Shown here: positions 1 through 10,856 of the stretch, piece by piece | Layout: each line of letters starts with the position of its first letter | Numbering within the stretch: position 1 is the stretch's first letter | Notes under the pieces: generated by a model | What the model was told of the DNA's origin: nothing | Databases searched by the model: none | Seen by the model: only the letters and a program-made list of their open reading frames with translations | Translations under genes and position numbers: made by a program | Assembly: GCA_033296885.1 (NCBI GenBank) | Contig: MU863922.1 | Location: forward strand, 124,001-188,000 | DNA from: Triangularia verruculosa | Lineage: Eukaryota; Ascomycota; Sordariomycetes; Sordariales; Podosporaceae | Direction: 5' to 3' | Length of the DNA stretch: 64,000 nucleotides

Positions 1-1452
1 ACATTGCGGACCAGGGCAACCTCTGCATTCGCCAAGCTTACCAGCAGGTCAGATACTTTCACCGATCTCTGCGATGCCATCCTATCCATTGAGACTGAGG
101 TCAACCCTGAGGATGAGCTGGCACTTACTGTCCTCCCCCGTGCCTTTGGGAGGCTAAAAGACTTACTTGACGGCGACAAGACCACTAAGGCGACTGAAGG
201 TCCACGACAAGCGTTGGCTTTGCTATTCGCTGTGGGCATTCTTCAGTTTTACAACCAAGATCCTGATGTCATGGACCTGTTTGACGAGCTCGAGGAGTGC
301 TATGGGAAGCTTGTTGGCGAGAGTGACGAGGAGGAGGCTGGCATTGCCGAGTTCCTTGTCGAAATTCTGCTGGCTATGGTTGCCCGTCCTTCAGCTCTAA
401 TGAAGCAGGTCTCACGACAGGTGTTTGAGGCTTTCACACCTCTCATGTCTGCCGAGGCTATCGGGTTGTTGACCGATCCGTTGGCTGCTGATGAGAGCGC
501 CAAGGGACAGCAAGCACTATTCAGCACCGAGGATGAGGATATGATGGACGCTGAAGGCGGAAGCGACGATGAAAGCGAAATCGAAGACGACACGGCGCTT
601 GACTCCGACGTCGAAATGGCCAACCTCGAAGACGCTGGTTCTGACGCTGGTGACGCTGATAGCGAGGATGACTCCGAAGACGACGGCTCCGATGAAGAGG
701 AGGACGAAGCCGAGAAAGAAAACCAAGAAACTCTTGACGCTCTCGACAAGGCCCTCTCCGAAGCACTCGGCACCCACCGTCTCGACCAAGACGCCGACGC
801 CGAGTCAGACGACGGGTCAGACATGACCGACTCCGAAATGATGGCCGTCGACGAGAAGCTCGCCGAGATCTTCAGACACCGCACAAAGGCCACCAGCAAG
901 AAGAAGGAAAACAAGGACGCCAAGGAAACCGTCGTCAACTTCAAGCACCGCGTCCTTGATCTACTGGGCATCTTCATCAAGAAGGAATCCACCCAAGCGA
1001 ACCCCCTCGTCTTTGACGCCGTGCTGCCATTGCTCAACCTCATCCGCACCACAACCACCAAGCCCCTTGCCAACAAGGCCCACGAAGCCATCCAGAACCT
1101 CTCCAAGGGGATCAAGAAGGCGAGATCCGACGGCAACACCCCTGATATCGAAGGGTCCGAGCACTACGAGATGCTCGAGAAGCTGCACGAGGAAGCGGCC
1201 AAGGACCCGTCACACGCCTTCACCAAGGCTGTCTCGACCTGCTGCTTGACTGCTGCTTCGCTCATGTGCAATGACGATGACACTGAAGCCGACGACATGG
1301 CCAAGGTGTTCAACTTGTACGCAGAAACGCAGCTAAAGTGGTTCCGCGGTGAGGTCAAGATACAGGCGTCGTTCTTTTCGGACTGGCTCAACTGGTGCCA
1401 GGCGCACGCTAATGCTGCTGCCAGCTCGGCTGCGAAGAAGGAGGAGAAGTAA
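1..1452 (+). CDS. POL5: DNA polymerase phi / Pol5-type ribosome-biogenesis factor, C-terminal part (5' end outside window)
   Basis: The reading frame is open from the first base, so the protein begins upstream; 483 C-terminal residues are visible and end with TAA at 1450-1452. The family (yeast Pol5, animal MYBBP1A) is a nucleolar HEAT-repeat protein needed for rRNA synthesis and 60S assembly; the polymerase name is historical. Visible here are helical repeat-like segments (about residues 1-165), then a long Asp/Glu/Ser acidic stretch (about 175-245) and a second short acidic block, then a basic lysine cluster and a helical C-terminus ending in Ala/Lys-rich sequence. The segment FTPLMSAEAIGLL just before the acidic tract is a typical landmark of this family. 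Assignment rests on recognition of this architecture; the N-terminal portion cannot be checked. No intron is seen in this part. Confidence 0.85.
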   Translation, partial: TLRTRATSAFAKLTSRSDTFTDLCDAILSIETEVNPEDELALTVLPRAFGRLKDLLDGDKTTKATEGPRQALALLFAVGILQFYNQDPDVMDLFDELEECYGKLVGESDEEEAGIAEFLVEILLAMVARPSALMKQVSRQVFEAFTPLMSAEAIGLLTDPLAADESAKGQQALFSTEDEDMMDAEGGSDDESEIEDDTALDSDVEMANLEDAGSDAGDADSEDDSEDDGSDEEEDEAEKENQETLDALDKALSEALGTHRLDQDADAESDDGSDMTDSEMMAVDEKLAEIFRHRTKATSKKKENKDAKETVVNFKHRVLDLLGIFIKKESTQANPLVFDAVLPLLNLIRTTTTKPLANKAHEAIQNLSKGIKKARSDGNTPDIEGSEHYEMLEKLHEEAAKDPSHAFTKAVSTCCLTAASLMCNDDDTEADDMAKVFNLYAETQLKWFRGEVKIQASFFSDWLNWCQAHANAAASSAAKKEEK

Positions 1453-1935
1453 TGACGGAGGAAAATGTGGTGGTGCTGTAGATAGAGGAGTGTGTTGAGA
1501 TAGATAAATACCCTAGATGTTGAACTTTTCTTTTCCAAAGAGTCGTATCAGCACTCCGGTGAATGAAAAAAGTGAGAAAGTGAAATGGTGAAAGGTGTAA
1601 ACGGGTAATGGAGTAATGGAGTAATGTCGAAAAGAATTTATGGTGTAATGGTGCAAAGGGGTAATGGGGTAATGGCTAATGGGGTGGCAGGATGGTTCTG
1701 TCACGGTGAACCACACTTTCCCATGTAGGTACCTAGTCAGTCACTCGCCCATCAAACCCATTCAGCAATGAAGGCAAGCTCATGATGTAATTCCAGGTTT
1801 CCAGGCCTCAGATGGAGAGTATCTTCTACCTCCAAGCTGCCTGCCAGCCGTGCATTTATCGCTGCCAAATGTTTACAAATACAATTCCGATCGTCCACCT
1901 GCAACGCCTCGCCACTCTTGCTCTGTTGATTATCT
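1453..1935. other. Intergenic region between convergent genes
   Basis: This stretch separates the convergent 3' ends of POL5 and the proteasome gene. It holds the GTAATGG-type repeat listed separately and one GGTACCTAG motif near 1728. No gene is seen. Confidence 0.6.
1602..1684. repeat. Degenerate GTAATGG short tandem repeat
   Basis: The heptamer-like unit GTAATGG recurs at irregular spacing (GGTAATGGAGTAATGGAGTAATG, then GTGTAATGG, GGGGTAATGGGGTAATGG, CTAATGGGG). It lies about 150 nt downstream of the POL5 stop codon, in the presumed 3' flank. It looks like slippage-derived low-complexity sequence; no function is inferred. Confidence 0.7.
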
Positions 1936-3006
1936 TTACTCCTCCATCTTATCGTCCTTCTTCTCCTCTTCCTCATCATCACTATCATCTAGCGACTTCT
2001 TCGCCAGCCTCTCGGCCTCCTCCCTAAGCGCTTTGGGAACCTCTTGGTGGAACCCCTTTGTAGGCCCGTCCTTCCCACTGATCCACGACATCTCCAGTTC
2101 GAACTCCTTGTCTTTGCTGTCATCATGAGCGACGTAGATGATCCTCGCCGCCTCCTTTACCGCCTCTTCCAGGCTGATCCCCTCGCCCGTCAGGTCCAGC
2201 TTCTCCAACTCGGCCTTGGCAGCCTGTCTCCCCTTGCCCGTGGCCGCACCATAGTACCCCCAGTAGAGACCTGACGGCTCGAGCATGTAGAGGAAAGGAC
2301 CGCCGTACTTCTTGTCAGGATTTTTGCCGCCAGCGCCGCAGGAAGGACCGTTGCCGACTTGACCATCAACGGGGAGCTCGTCCTGGGAGTCGAAGCCGCC
2401 TACGATGGCGGTGACGCCGAAGGGACGAACGGACTGGTAGAGGGTGTGAGCTTGGAGGTAGTTGCCCATGCGGGAGGCGAGGTCGGAGGTTGTGATGGGG
2501 GTCTTGAAGTTATCGCGCCATGAGCGGGCTTCGTCGCGGGCTCGGTCGACAAAATGACGGCCATCGGGGATCATGCCGGAGTATACCTGAAAGAGGGGGT
2601 TGATCGTGTCAGTGGGGGAGAACATGGCGGGGGGCTTCCACGCAGAGAGAAACGTACAATGCCCAGATGTCTGTCTACGGTCGCGATGCGCTTGTTGGCG
2701 CCTGGCTTGAGGAGCTTGGATGTGACAATCTTTTCAACCGCCAGCACGACACCGTCCTTGCACCGGATACCAATCGAGGTGCCGCCGCTCTCGACCGCCT
2801 TCACGGCGTACTCGACCTGGAAGTTGCGGCCATCGGGGGAGAAGATGGAGTTGGAGAGATCGTAGCCTGTTCCTATCGAAGTCTGGTTATGGGGGGTCGC
2901 GGTGTCAGCATGCCGTGGTCACTTTTGGAGGGGTTCGCTTGGATATTGGTGGTGGGTGGGTGGGTAAGGCAGGTCGCTGTGGCTGCGAGCCGGGGTGACT
3001 GACCAT
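1936..3006 (-). CDS. PRE10: 20S proteasome subunit alpha type-3 (alpha7; yeast Pre10)
   Basis: Proposed exons on the minus strand: 3004-3006 (the ATG alone), 2658-2882 and 1936-2586; introns of 121 nt (GTCAGT...CAG) and 71 nt (GTACGT...CAG). The 292-residue product is close to yeast Pre10 (288). The N-terminus MTSIGTGYDLSNSIFSPDGR carries the alpha-subunit signature that forms the gate region of the 20S alpha ring, followed by QVEYAVKAVE. The core continues with DRHLGIVYSGMIPDGR across the second intron, in frame. A short insertion rich in Gly/Asp/Pro (around GQVGNGPSCGAGGKNPDKK) precedes FLYMLEPSG. The C-terminus is acidic (DDSDDEEEEKKDD), as in orthologues. Alpha subunits are structural, non-catalytic parts of the proteasome. 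The start is chosen because MTSIGTGYDLSN is the conserved beginning and only an ATG-only exon supplies the Met in frame. Confidence 0.93.
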
Positions 3007-4474
3007 TGTGACTGTGAATCTGAGCTGTTATTATCGTTGGAGAGGATTGATTGGCGAAGTGTGAGAGGGCGAGGGAAAAATCACAAGTTTCCACTGCTGG
3101 GGGTTGGGAATGCAAGCGTTGGTGATGGCCGAGTTGGAGTATAATGGGGTTGGCTTGCGTCGTTGCGAGCTGCTGCTAGACGAGAGCTTCCATCAGGCAG
3201 CCTGGAGCTGCGCGTTGCTTGGCTTTCCGGGTCCAGGGTGGGAGCTCGAGGCTGTTGTGGCTCGTGCTCCCTAACGCCTCCTGTACACAGCCTTGAATTT
3301 TCAGCCACAGGCCCACAGGGAACATTGGGAGAGTGCACGAGCCAGAATATTACCCCTGAACCCCTTTTCTTCCCATCTCAATTCCTGGCCATGTGCCAGG
3401 GAGAATTATTCTATCCACGTATCATCAGCTCTGCTAGAAACAACAACTGCGGAAAAATCCTCAAGTCACGGCCTCACTATACACCGAAACCCCGACCGCT
3501 GATAATGATTCGCCACTTTGTAGAAGAACACCTGACTACCTAAGGGCTTTATGGTTCTGTTTGGATGCTCGCCACCCAAATCACCTACCTAAGGTACTAC
3601 TAAAATCTAGCATTTCTCTTATGTGTAATTTATACGACTCATGGAAGCAGACTTGGTAGGTGAGCCACAATGATTTCGACTTTTCGGGAGTAAAACTGGG
3701 TTACTAGCTACCTAGCTACTTTGTGTGCTTGAGAGGTACGATATCTCAGGTGGGCATCGAAGTGAGATCATATCAAGTATATTGTCGGAGCGAGGTCTCA
3801 AGACCAATCTCGGCGAAGCAATGAGCTTGGTAAGTGAATATTATTGATATGTATCATACTTCCCTCATTGAGACAGGCTTAAATGTAGGGTCGAGCCGAC
3901 CATCCGTACCTAGGAGGCTAGTGGGGTGTCAGTGTGCTGCCGGACTGGTGACACAATTATAACATCCCAAAAAATACCGAAGTCACCCTACCTAGGTACC
4001 TAAGGTTCTAAAAGGAGCTAAAATCATGCCAGCATGATGGCGCCATCTCGTCGGATCTCAAGGCAACCACGGCGTTTTGCCGCACATGGTCCATAAGTGA
4101 TGTTTTTTATGACAAAGAGCCGTCAAGGTACCTACATAGCAAATGCCCTATATATAATGTCCTTGCCTTCTCTGGCTCTTAGCTGTTTCAAGTCCTTCCC
4201 ATGGTCATCAGCCTTTCGACACTAGCTGCTAATCATAGATACTCTACACAAAAGCGAACTACCCTCCCACAAAAACTTTATACTTGTCACAAGACAGGGT
4301 ACGCATAGATTCCTGCAAGTTGGTCCCACGAGTGTCGATTATATGGCCTCCTGCTCTTTTCTTTTCTGCATAGAGCTATGTGCTAACATCCAGATGGTCA
4401 AATAAGAATCCAAATACCAACGAAAAATACCATCCGTCAACAAATCTGAAGGGCTTCTCTATACCACAGTCATC
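3007..4474. other. Intergenic region, no gene recognised
   Basis: This is the upstream region of the proteasome gene and the small Cys-containing gene. Only short open frames without family resemblance are present. GGTACCTA-type palindromes occur near 3590, 3992-4008 and 4126. A TATATATAATG stretch at 4149-4159 could serve as a TATA element but lies over 300 nt from the next start codon. Confidence 0.5.
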
Positions 4475-4771
4475 ATGAGCGGGGGCTTCTATCTATATCC
4501 TTGCCAGGCCAAAATTATCGAGCCCATCTGCTGCCCTAACAAGGTCCTCGTGGCCCTCACCTTCTGCACTGAATGCATTACCGAGATGGAAGATAACTGG
4601 ACCGACTTGCTAAAGGGCATCCCTGTTGGCCGTCCGGACTTCAACCAGACATTCACCTGGTTGAATACATACGGTGGCCCAAAGTTTCGGCAGGGCGTGA
4701 AATTGAGGCATGTTGAGCGAGAAAAGAAAGAGAAGTCGGAGAGATCACGGGGAGCTCGCAAAAGAAACTAG
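4475..4771 (+). CDS. Small hypothetical protein (98 aa) with clustered cysteines
   Basis: An intronless frame of 98 codons begins at ATG in a favourable context (CATCATGAG) and ends at TAG. The N-terminal third contains cysteines at positions 10, 19, 20, 33 and 36, including a CC pair and a C-x2-C pair (CTEC), while the C-terminal third is strongly basic (KKEKSERSRGARKRN). There is no signal peptide or membrane segment. The spacing hints at a metal-binding fold, but I do not recognise a family. It stands alone, about 1.5 kb from the proteasome gene and 0.8 kb from the HET gene. It could be a chance frame; the good start context, the Cys clustering and the basic tail argue weakly for a gene. 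Confidence 0.45.
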   Translation: MSGGFYLYPCQAKIIEPICCPNKVLVALTFCTECITEMEDNWTDLLKGIPVGRPDFNQTFTWLNTYGGPKFRQGVKLRHVEREKKEKSERSRGARKRN

Positions 4772-4955
4772 GGTGTTGACAGCGGGGAGGTACTAGAAAC
4801 AGAGGAAGGGAGATAGGAAGTCTTTTTTTGGAACTGATCATGACTGCTGGACAGTATTTCTCATAGTAATCTCACTTTTTGTGTTGCAAACTTCCAGTCG
4901 AGGTTGGTTCAATGTGAGCAATATGAGACACTCCCATTTAGTAACCGCTGTTAAT

Positions 4956-5033
4956 GGTACCTAGGTAAGTAGGTACCTACCCATACCTATGTACCTTAGC
5001 GTTCCGGGTTAGGTAGCCATCATAATTAGGTAC
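4956..5033. repeat. Cluster of GGTACCTA / CCTAGG palindromic motifs
   Basis: Within 78 nt the sequence contains GGTACCTAGGTAAGTAGG, TACCTACCC, TACCTATGTACC and several AGGTA repeats. The same motif recurs in many intergenic regions of this window (for example near 3992, 8085, 8925, 9804, 10006, 10462, 10748, 31403 and 41486) but is almost absent from coding exons. Confidence 0.7.
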
Positions 5034-5547
5034 GTTGCACCAAACCAGTGAACACACAGCCTTCAGCTGTTCATGAATCTGAGTCCCCGTCATAGGGTCT
5101 ATTTCATTCTACCTATTCGTAAAACCTGACGTGACTGTGTGTTATTCTCCAAGCACTAATGACCGGGCACACAGCTTCAGATGTCAAGTATTACTTTCTT
5201 CCACTCTAGGAACGTTTCATGTTTTAGGGTGCCTCTGAAGATTATGTGGGTCTCAATACCTAGGTATGGTTAGCGAGACAGAACACCATGAACACCCAGC
5301 CACACAGGATTCTCGGAGGGCGCACGGGCCAGCACCCCGGGCCCCTTTTCTTCGGGCATCAAGAGGTGAGCAGGCACTGACAGCAAAATTCGGAGGATAC
5401 CTGCGGTTCTGTGTAGAGGTATAGATGTTTCATTTTAACACTCAGCGTGCTCTAAGTCCGAGCCTTCTTTGGAACTAGACTCGGGTCCAACTTGTCATAC
5501 TCTGTTGTCCGTGTTGGGCAGCAAGAAACACCTTTCGTCTTGCAGCC

Positions 5548-7940
5548 ATGTCTGTTCAGCCGTTGTTCAGCTTCGAAAATCCCCACACCTGCGATCATTG
5601 CTCAGCTATTCAACTAAAACTCGAATTGAAACACCAGATCTTTTGGTGCTTCGGGTGCTTGTACAATGGTCCAGGTAAAACCACAGACAAAGGGGAATAC
5701 GCCTGTTTCGAATGCGCGCGCCCTTTTCCCGGTGCCAGTGGCACCGACCTTCGCTACTCCTCAACTCTGCCCTATAACCTCGTCCAGGCCCTTTCTGCTG
5801 CCGAAGTTGACAGTTGTGAGTTCTACCGCTGGGTAGTCGACAGAACCACTCGCCTTTTTCAAATTCACGAGCGCACAAACGGCTGGAAGTCGAAAGAAGC
5901 CCTCGAGCTTCTATCCAAAAAGTCACGTTTTGAGCTTCGTGGAATCTCATCCATGGACGGAGATGGGAGGGCCAATATTCAAATTGACTTCTTTCGCAGC
6001 TGGGCTGGTGAGGATGGTGCAGAACACGAGCGCCGCGACGGACTCGGCAATTTTGACGTCTGGACAACGACCGACGATCCAGAGTCAAGTTTATTTCGTC
6101 TCGACCATATGTTCAGGAGGTCAACTCGGCCCGGTCAATCAGCTTCGCCAAGTCGTGTTTTGAAACATGCATGAAGAGACACCCATGGTGTAGAACCAAC
6201 CAGATCAACCATCTGGCCGTAAGTCGCAGGCCAGATGGTATCTTGGGTCACGAAATATTAAATCCAAGCGATATTCCCACTCGTCTTCTCGATGTTGGAT
6301 TCGCACCATCTTCTAACGCAGATGCAAGCTGCATCAAGCTCATTGAGACTACTGTCGATGACGATGGCGGCGACCTCGTTGACAAGATCTCCAGGGCAGG
6401 CTTCATAGCCCTCTCCTACTGCTGGGGCGGCGATCAGAACGCCAAGCTTGTCGCTTCCAACCTCCAGGCCTACAAAACTGATGGCATCAACGTAAGCAGC
6501 CTTGACCAATCCCTTCAGGACGCAGTTTGTGTCGCCAGACAGGTGGGAATCCGCTACCTCTGGATTGACGCGCTGTGTATCCTCCAAGACGATGACGATG
6601 GGCGAGGGAACAATGCCGATAAATCCCACGAAATCGGCCGCATGTCATCCTACTACGGCCGAGCAACACTCACAATCCTTGCTGCTTCCGCCACGCGGGC
6701 TGTGGATGGTTTCTTGCAGAGACGAAAACCAGTAACCGACTTCGAGTTGGCACCCACCCGCATCCAACTCCTCTGGTCCGTGGACGAGAAGAGCAGCAAC
6801 GGCGATAGCCCTGCCAAAGTTCAAAAGCAAAGGTGGATCTTCTTCGCAAAAGAACCTACCGACCCCGTCATAGAACCAATCACAGCCCGCGGCTGGACCC
6901 TCCAGGAATCACTCTTATCCAGACGCATTCTCATCTTCGGCCTTAACCAGCTGTACTGGTCATGTATCAACTCCTTCGCAGGCTGTGGAGGCAAAATCGT
7001 CCAATTGATTGACAGAACCATCCCGGGCATCGAGTCCCTCGTCCCCGGAGTGTACCCGGTAGGCAGCCTTGTTGACCAGCCTGTTTTCAGGCAGTGGAAC
7101 TCCATTGTCAAGACATATACCCGGCGCTTTCTATCCCAGTCTGGAGATAAATTATGGGCTGTCTCGGCGCTTGCCAGCCACATCGTCCAAGTCAGCGCTC
7201 ACAGGGGCGAGAGGCCGGCTTATGTGGCTGGGTTGTTGGTCGATGAGGCGAATCCCGGGACGTGGTTGCAGCAGTTGTTGTGGTATCCTGATACCATTGG
7301 ACGGGTAGACCTGGAGAGGCCTCGCGGTCCGTGCAGGGCGCCGAGCTGGTCGTGGGCTAGTGTTGACGGGGTAGTGAAGGTCCCTAGTTGGTCGTCAGGG
7401 ATTAAAGAGTACGCTGTCGTGGAAGGGTGGGAGGTGGAGCTAGTCATGCAAGGGGCACCATACGGAGGATTGACGGGCGGGCATATTCTTTTAAGCGCGG
7501 TGACGCAGTCGATAAGTCCCGTCTTGGAGAAGTGCAGCGACGTGGTATGGGCCGAAAGAGTACAAACTGAAGGCAACGGGGACGACGACTCTGACTGGAC
7601 ATACACACGGATGGGGGGTGAATTGGAAGGGACGGCGAACAAATGGGTTCTAATGCTGGTGGCAGACTCTTGGGAGGACCGAAGAGCAGTTGAGGGAGCA
7701 TTCAGCGATCCTGGGCCCGGAGTGGGAATATCGCTTGTTGGCTTGTCATCTCTCTCCAACGGTCAGCTTGTCGGAATTAGGGGAATCATAGTGAAGCGGT
7801 GTGCAGGTGATAATGGCTTGGGGCCGTACAAACGGTGTGGAAGCTTCCGCCTCAAGATGGGTCGCTATGCGGATGGATGCTCAGACTTGACAGCCACGTT
7901 CATGGAAATGGGAACCAAGGAAACGCTGATGATTTTGTAA
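5548..7940 (+). CDS. HET-domain (heterokaryon incompatibility-type) protein, frame shifted near 6090
   Basis: HET-domain proteins of filamentous ascomycetes mediate non-self recognition and cell death after hyphal fusion; most family members are uncharacterised. The first frame (5548 to about 6090) gives an N-terminal Cys-rich region (CDHC, CFGC, CFEC pairs) and the typical VWTTTDDPESS segment. The second frame (entered by 6093 at the latest) gives VNSARSISFAKSCFETC, then CMKRHPWC, PTRLLDVG, and the HET core: GFIALSYCWGGD, RYLWIDALCILQDD, YYGRATLTILAAS and RGWTLQESLLSRRIL. Joining needs a +/-1 change at about 6088-6092, where one missing base in AGTTTATTT would restore both conserved flanks. 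The alternative, an intron 6058-6116 (GTCTGG...TTCAG, 59 nt), is in frame but would delete the conserved VWTTTDDP motif and uses a poor donor. The full product would be about 796 residues. Whether it is a pseudogene, an assembly error or an unusual splice is open. Confidence 0.82.
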
Positions 7941-8936
7941 CGACACCTAGGGTGAATTGAAACCTAAAGCCAGCAGGGGAAGGTGCGGAGCCGATAAAGC
8001 CCTACCTGGGTGCACTTAATCTATTGCACCCCCCCTCCAGAGAAATTGAATTATGATCGGGCAAGTTCAGTAGAGGTATACCTACCTAAATAGGTAAGCA
8101 CCATATGGGGCTTTGTGGACAGGTTCAGAGCCCGGTTCAACGTCTGTACTCTTACCAGCGCCTATTATTCAGGCCTTTCCTCTGCCCTCCTTCATTTCCT
8201 TTCTTTTCCTTGTTTGCTTTGGTCCTTTCACTAGCCACACAGCTTTATCCACATCTATCACCCTTCATCAAGGTCCTTCCTTACGCTAACAGCACTGGAT
8301 ATTACGTTACTCCTTCAGCATGCCCATGCTGAAAGTACTTATTGACTTTCTATATTACGATCACTCCCCACTCATTAATACTTACTGATACTATTGGTGG
8401 TTTTATTCTGCACCGCAGCGTGCCATCTGATTGGGCTACATGGTCGGGAAGGATACCACATGGCTTCCATGCTAGTAGCGGCAAGATACAAGTACCTATT
8501 TCTTGGAATTCACCTTGAACTGTCACCCTCGCTTCAAAGTTCACATCGTGGAGGATATCCTGATCAGGGTTGCATCCTACCTGACAAGCTAAGGTAAGGT
8601 ACGAACGATGCTTGTGGGGTATTTGTTGTCCTAGGTAGGTATCTAACTCATCTTCCACCGCTTAGTGTTTAGCCAGGAACTCTTGCCCAGAGTACCCGAG
8701 TAGTACGGCCTTTGCAATTGAACTGGCAATATGAAAAAATTCCTTACATAGCAGTGGGCTGTGGACAAGATTGAGTTTTATTCTAAAGGCAAAATGAGAG
8801 CAAGCATGTATCTCAATGAGGTTCTTGGCAACATGTTTAGTACCTAACTAGGAGACTCTAACAAAGGTCGTCTAATGCATGGGCCCGTGATACAGGCATC
8901 TGTATACATTATACCAAGGTAGATAGGTACCTCACC
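7941..8936. other. Intergenic region between convergent genes
   Basis: No gene is recognised. A 75-codon frame at 8105-8332 has a hydrophobic middle but no family resemblance. GGTACCTA-like motifs occur near 8083-8098, 8632 and 8925. Confidence 0.5.
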
Positions 8937-9713
8937 TTAAGCTTTTATGGCACGCACGACGGCCAGAAAAGGGTCCCTCAAGAAGTCTGCCCAGAACTCC
9001 GGATCATCCTTCACACACTGTGCACTTTCCAATGGTATCTCCTCATACTCCGTCAACCCAATGTTCTCATAGAGTTCTGTCGACCCGCCGTAGATGATCT
9101 CCAGCGAGGAAACTTCAAATTCGACTGGCTCGGGCTTGCAGTGCAAGACAGCCCAATACTTCACACCTCCCTCAATCTTCTTGACCCATCCCACATGCGC
9201 GCCATACTTCCCTGTCTTGGCGTTATGGCTGAAAGGGTTCGCATCTCTGATTCCGACAAAGATGCCTCCGGGCTTCAGGTAGGCGCCAATGTTGGCAAAC
9301 ATACCCTCCAGAATTGACCTCTTCTCGGCATGACTGAAAACCCAGTTTGCCATCACGACATCGTATGACTCTCGCAGAGGATGTCCATAATTGGACAAGG
9401 AATTTGAAACATCGGCTTCAAAGGTTCTGATCTTGCCCTTACGACCGAGAGACTCTTCCATGTTGGACGCGACCCTGAGCATTTCAGGAGAGATGTCGAC
9501 AATGTCGACTGATTCTGCGCCGTATTCAACGCACTCGCGGGCATGGATACCACTGCCTCCTCCGAGGTCTAGAACGTGGAGGCCGGTGAGGTCGTTGCCT
9601 AGAGCGCGGGCAATGAGTTGAGCTTCAATAATGCCGGCTGGGGTATGGGCATAGCTATCATAGGCGGCTGCCACCTCTCTGTATGAGGACTTTGCTATGT
9701 CTTGAGAGGACAT
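8937..9713 (-). CDS. Class I SAM-dependent methyltransferase (methyltransferase domain 11/25 type)
   Basis: A single-exon gene of 258 residues, reading from ATG at 9711-9713 to TAA at 8937-8939. The SAM-binding motif I is clear: HVLDLGGGSGIHA (about residues 45-57). Motif II follows (SVDIVDISPEML), then an acidic post-motif (FEADVSN) and motif IV (YDVVMANWVFSHA), where the Asp and the motif spacing fit a Rossmann-like methyltransferase. A further KPGGIFVGIRD segment matches the motif VI strand. The length equals that of small stand-alone fungal methyltransferases that act on small molecules; the substrate cannot be deduced. No secondary-metabolite backbone gene is adjacent, so a biosynthetic-cluster role is not supported. 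There is no signal peptide or membrane segment, so the enzyme is likely cytosolic. Confidence 0.85.
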   Translation of the reverse strand: MSSQDIAKSSYREVAAAYDSYAHTPAGIIEAQLIARALGNDLTGLHVLDLGGGSGIHARECVEYGAESVDIVDISPEMLRVASNMEESLGRKGKIRTFEADVSNSLSNYGHPLRESYDVVMANWVFSHAEKRSILEGMFANIGAYLKPGGIFVGIRDANPFSHNAKTGKYGAHVGWVKKIEGGVKYWAVLHCKPEPVEFEVSSLEIIYGGSTELYENIGLTEYEEIPLESAQCVKDDPEFWADFLRDPFLAVVRAIKA

Positions 9714-10747
9714 TGTTGCGCAAGAAATGGGCTCCCAAAAAATGCCGGTAAGATGTAATACCTATTGACTGGGCGATCAAATTAGGTGGTTACCTGAGGG
9801 ATGAGGTACCTAGGTACCAAAGGTACTCGCGGTTGTAAATTTCGAAGAACGGAAAGTCAGAAAATTGTCGAGAGGGAGCTGACGCTTGTATTTAACTCAG
9901 GCACCCAACGGTCCTATATTGTCCTGCATGAGAACCCCTCAGAATGTACTACAGTGAAGACGTCGAATAGAAGAGCCAAACTGCCCATTCTTACATGATT
10001 GTAGGTAGGTACCTAGCTTACAGGATGGCCCAAAAAGCGGCCATGATTTCTCCACACTCTTCCCTCGATAATCAAATCATAAACGCCTCTCACCCTCCTC
10101 CGTCACGGTTCCAGACTAGACCATCTGCAAGATGTCGGAATCTTTCGGGTTAATAACTGATATCCACCAACGAATATTGCGAGGGGTTACACGCTCGGAT
10201 GCATATCGACACGTTATATAGCTGCAAGGTAGCACAGCATCCTTAGTCCATCCAATTATCTGTTCGAGTTATCACAACTGGCGCAGATCTTCACCCTCAT
10301 TAGGCATAATGCTTTTTGATGCAATAGTTTCTCGAAACTACCGTCTAACAAGCCCCGAAGGATAATTAAGTAGGTATTGAGAATACGATTAAAGCCAGTC
10401 ATGAAACAATAGTAGTACCACCTGGAGAATAGTAAGACTGATATAATTCTTCCAACATCGATAAGGTACCTGAGGTAGGTACTTAGGTACATCATATTAT
10501 AGCTTTAAATAAACCTTTAAATTAACCGGCTCTGAACCTCTCGAAGTAATTAGTGTGAAGAACTTTTAATGGCTTTAGAGGCTGGGATTACGCGGCTACT
10601 GAGTGTTCCAAATTTATTCTGTAAATGCCTTATCATAGATTCTCTTTGCCTGCTTTCTGCAATTACTACTGCTACCTAGTATTCAGCGCAAACAAACAAC
10701 TTCTAGAGGTTGATGAAACGCCTATAGAGCCTTTATATGGCAATTTA

Positions 10748-10856
10748 ATACCTAAGGTACCTCAGGTACCTAGGTAGAGTGCGAAATAGGGTGGTAGGTA
10801 CATGAACTGGCAGCTTGGCATCATGCAAACGTAAGGTACCTTACCTTACTTCCAGG
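10748..10856. repeat. Cluster of GGTACC-centred palindromic motifs
   Basis: ATACCTAAGGTACCTCAGG, TACCTAGGTAG, GGTAGGTAC and GTAAGGTACCTTACCTTAC follow one another within about 110 nt. GTAAGGTACCTTAC is itself a perfect 14-nt palindrome (10831-10844). This is part of the dispersed intergenic motif family of this window. Confidence 0.7.

Noticed and set aside
300..1139. 279-codon minus-strand frame opposite POL5
   Set aside because: It is Ser-rich only because it reads the GAC/GAG acidic tract of POL5 in reverse; no own features.
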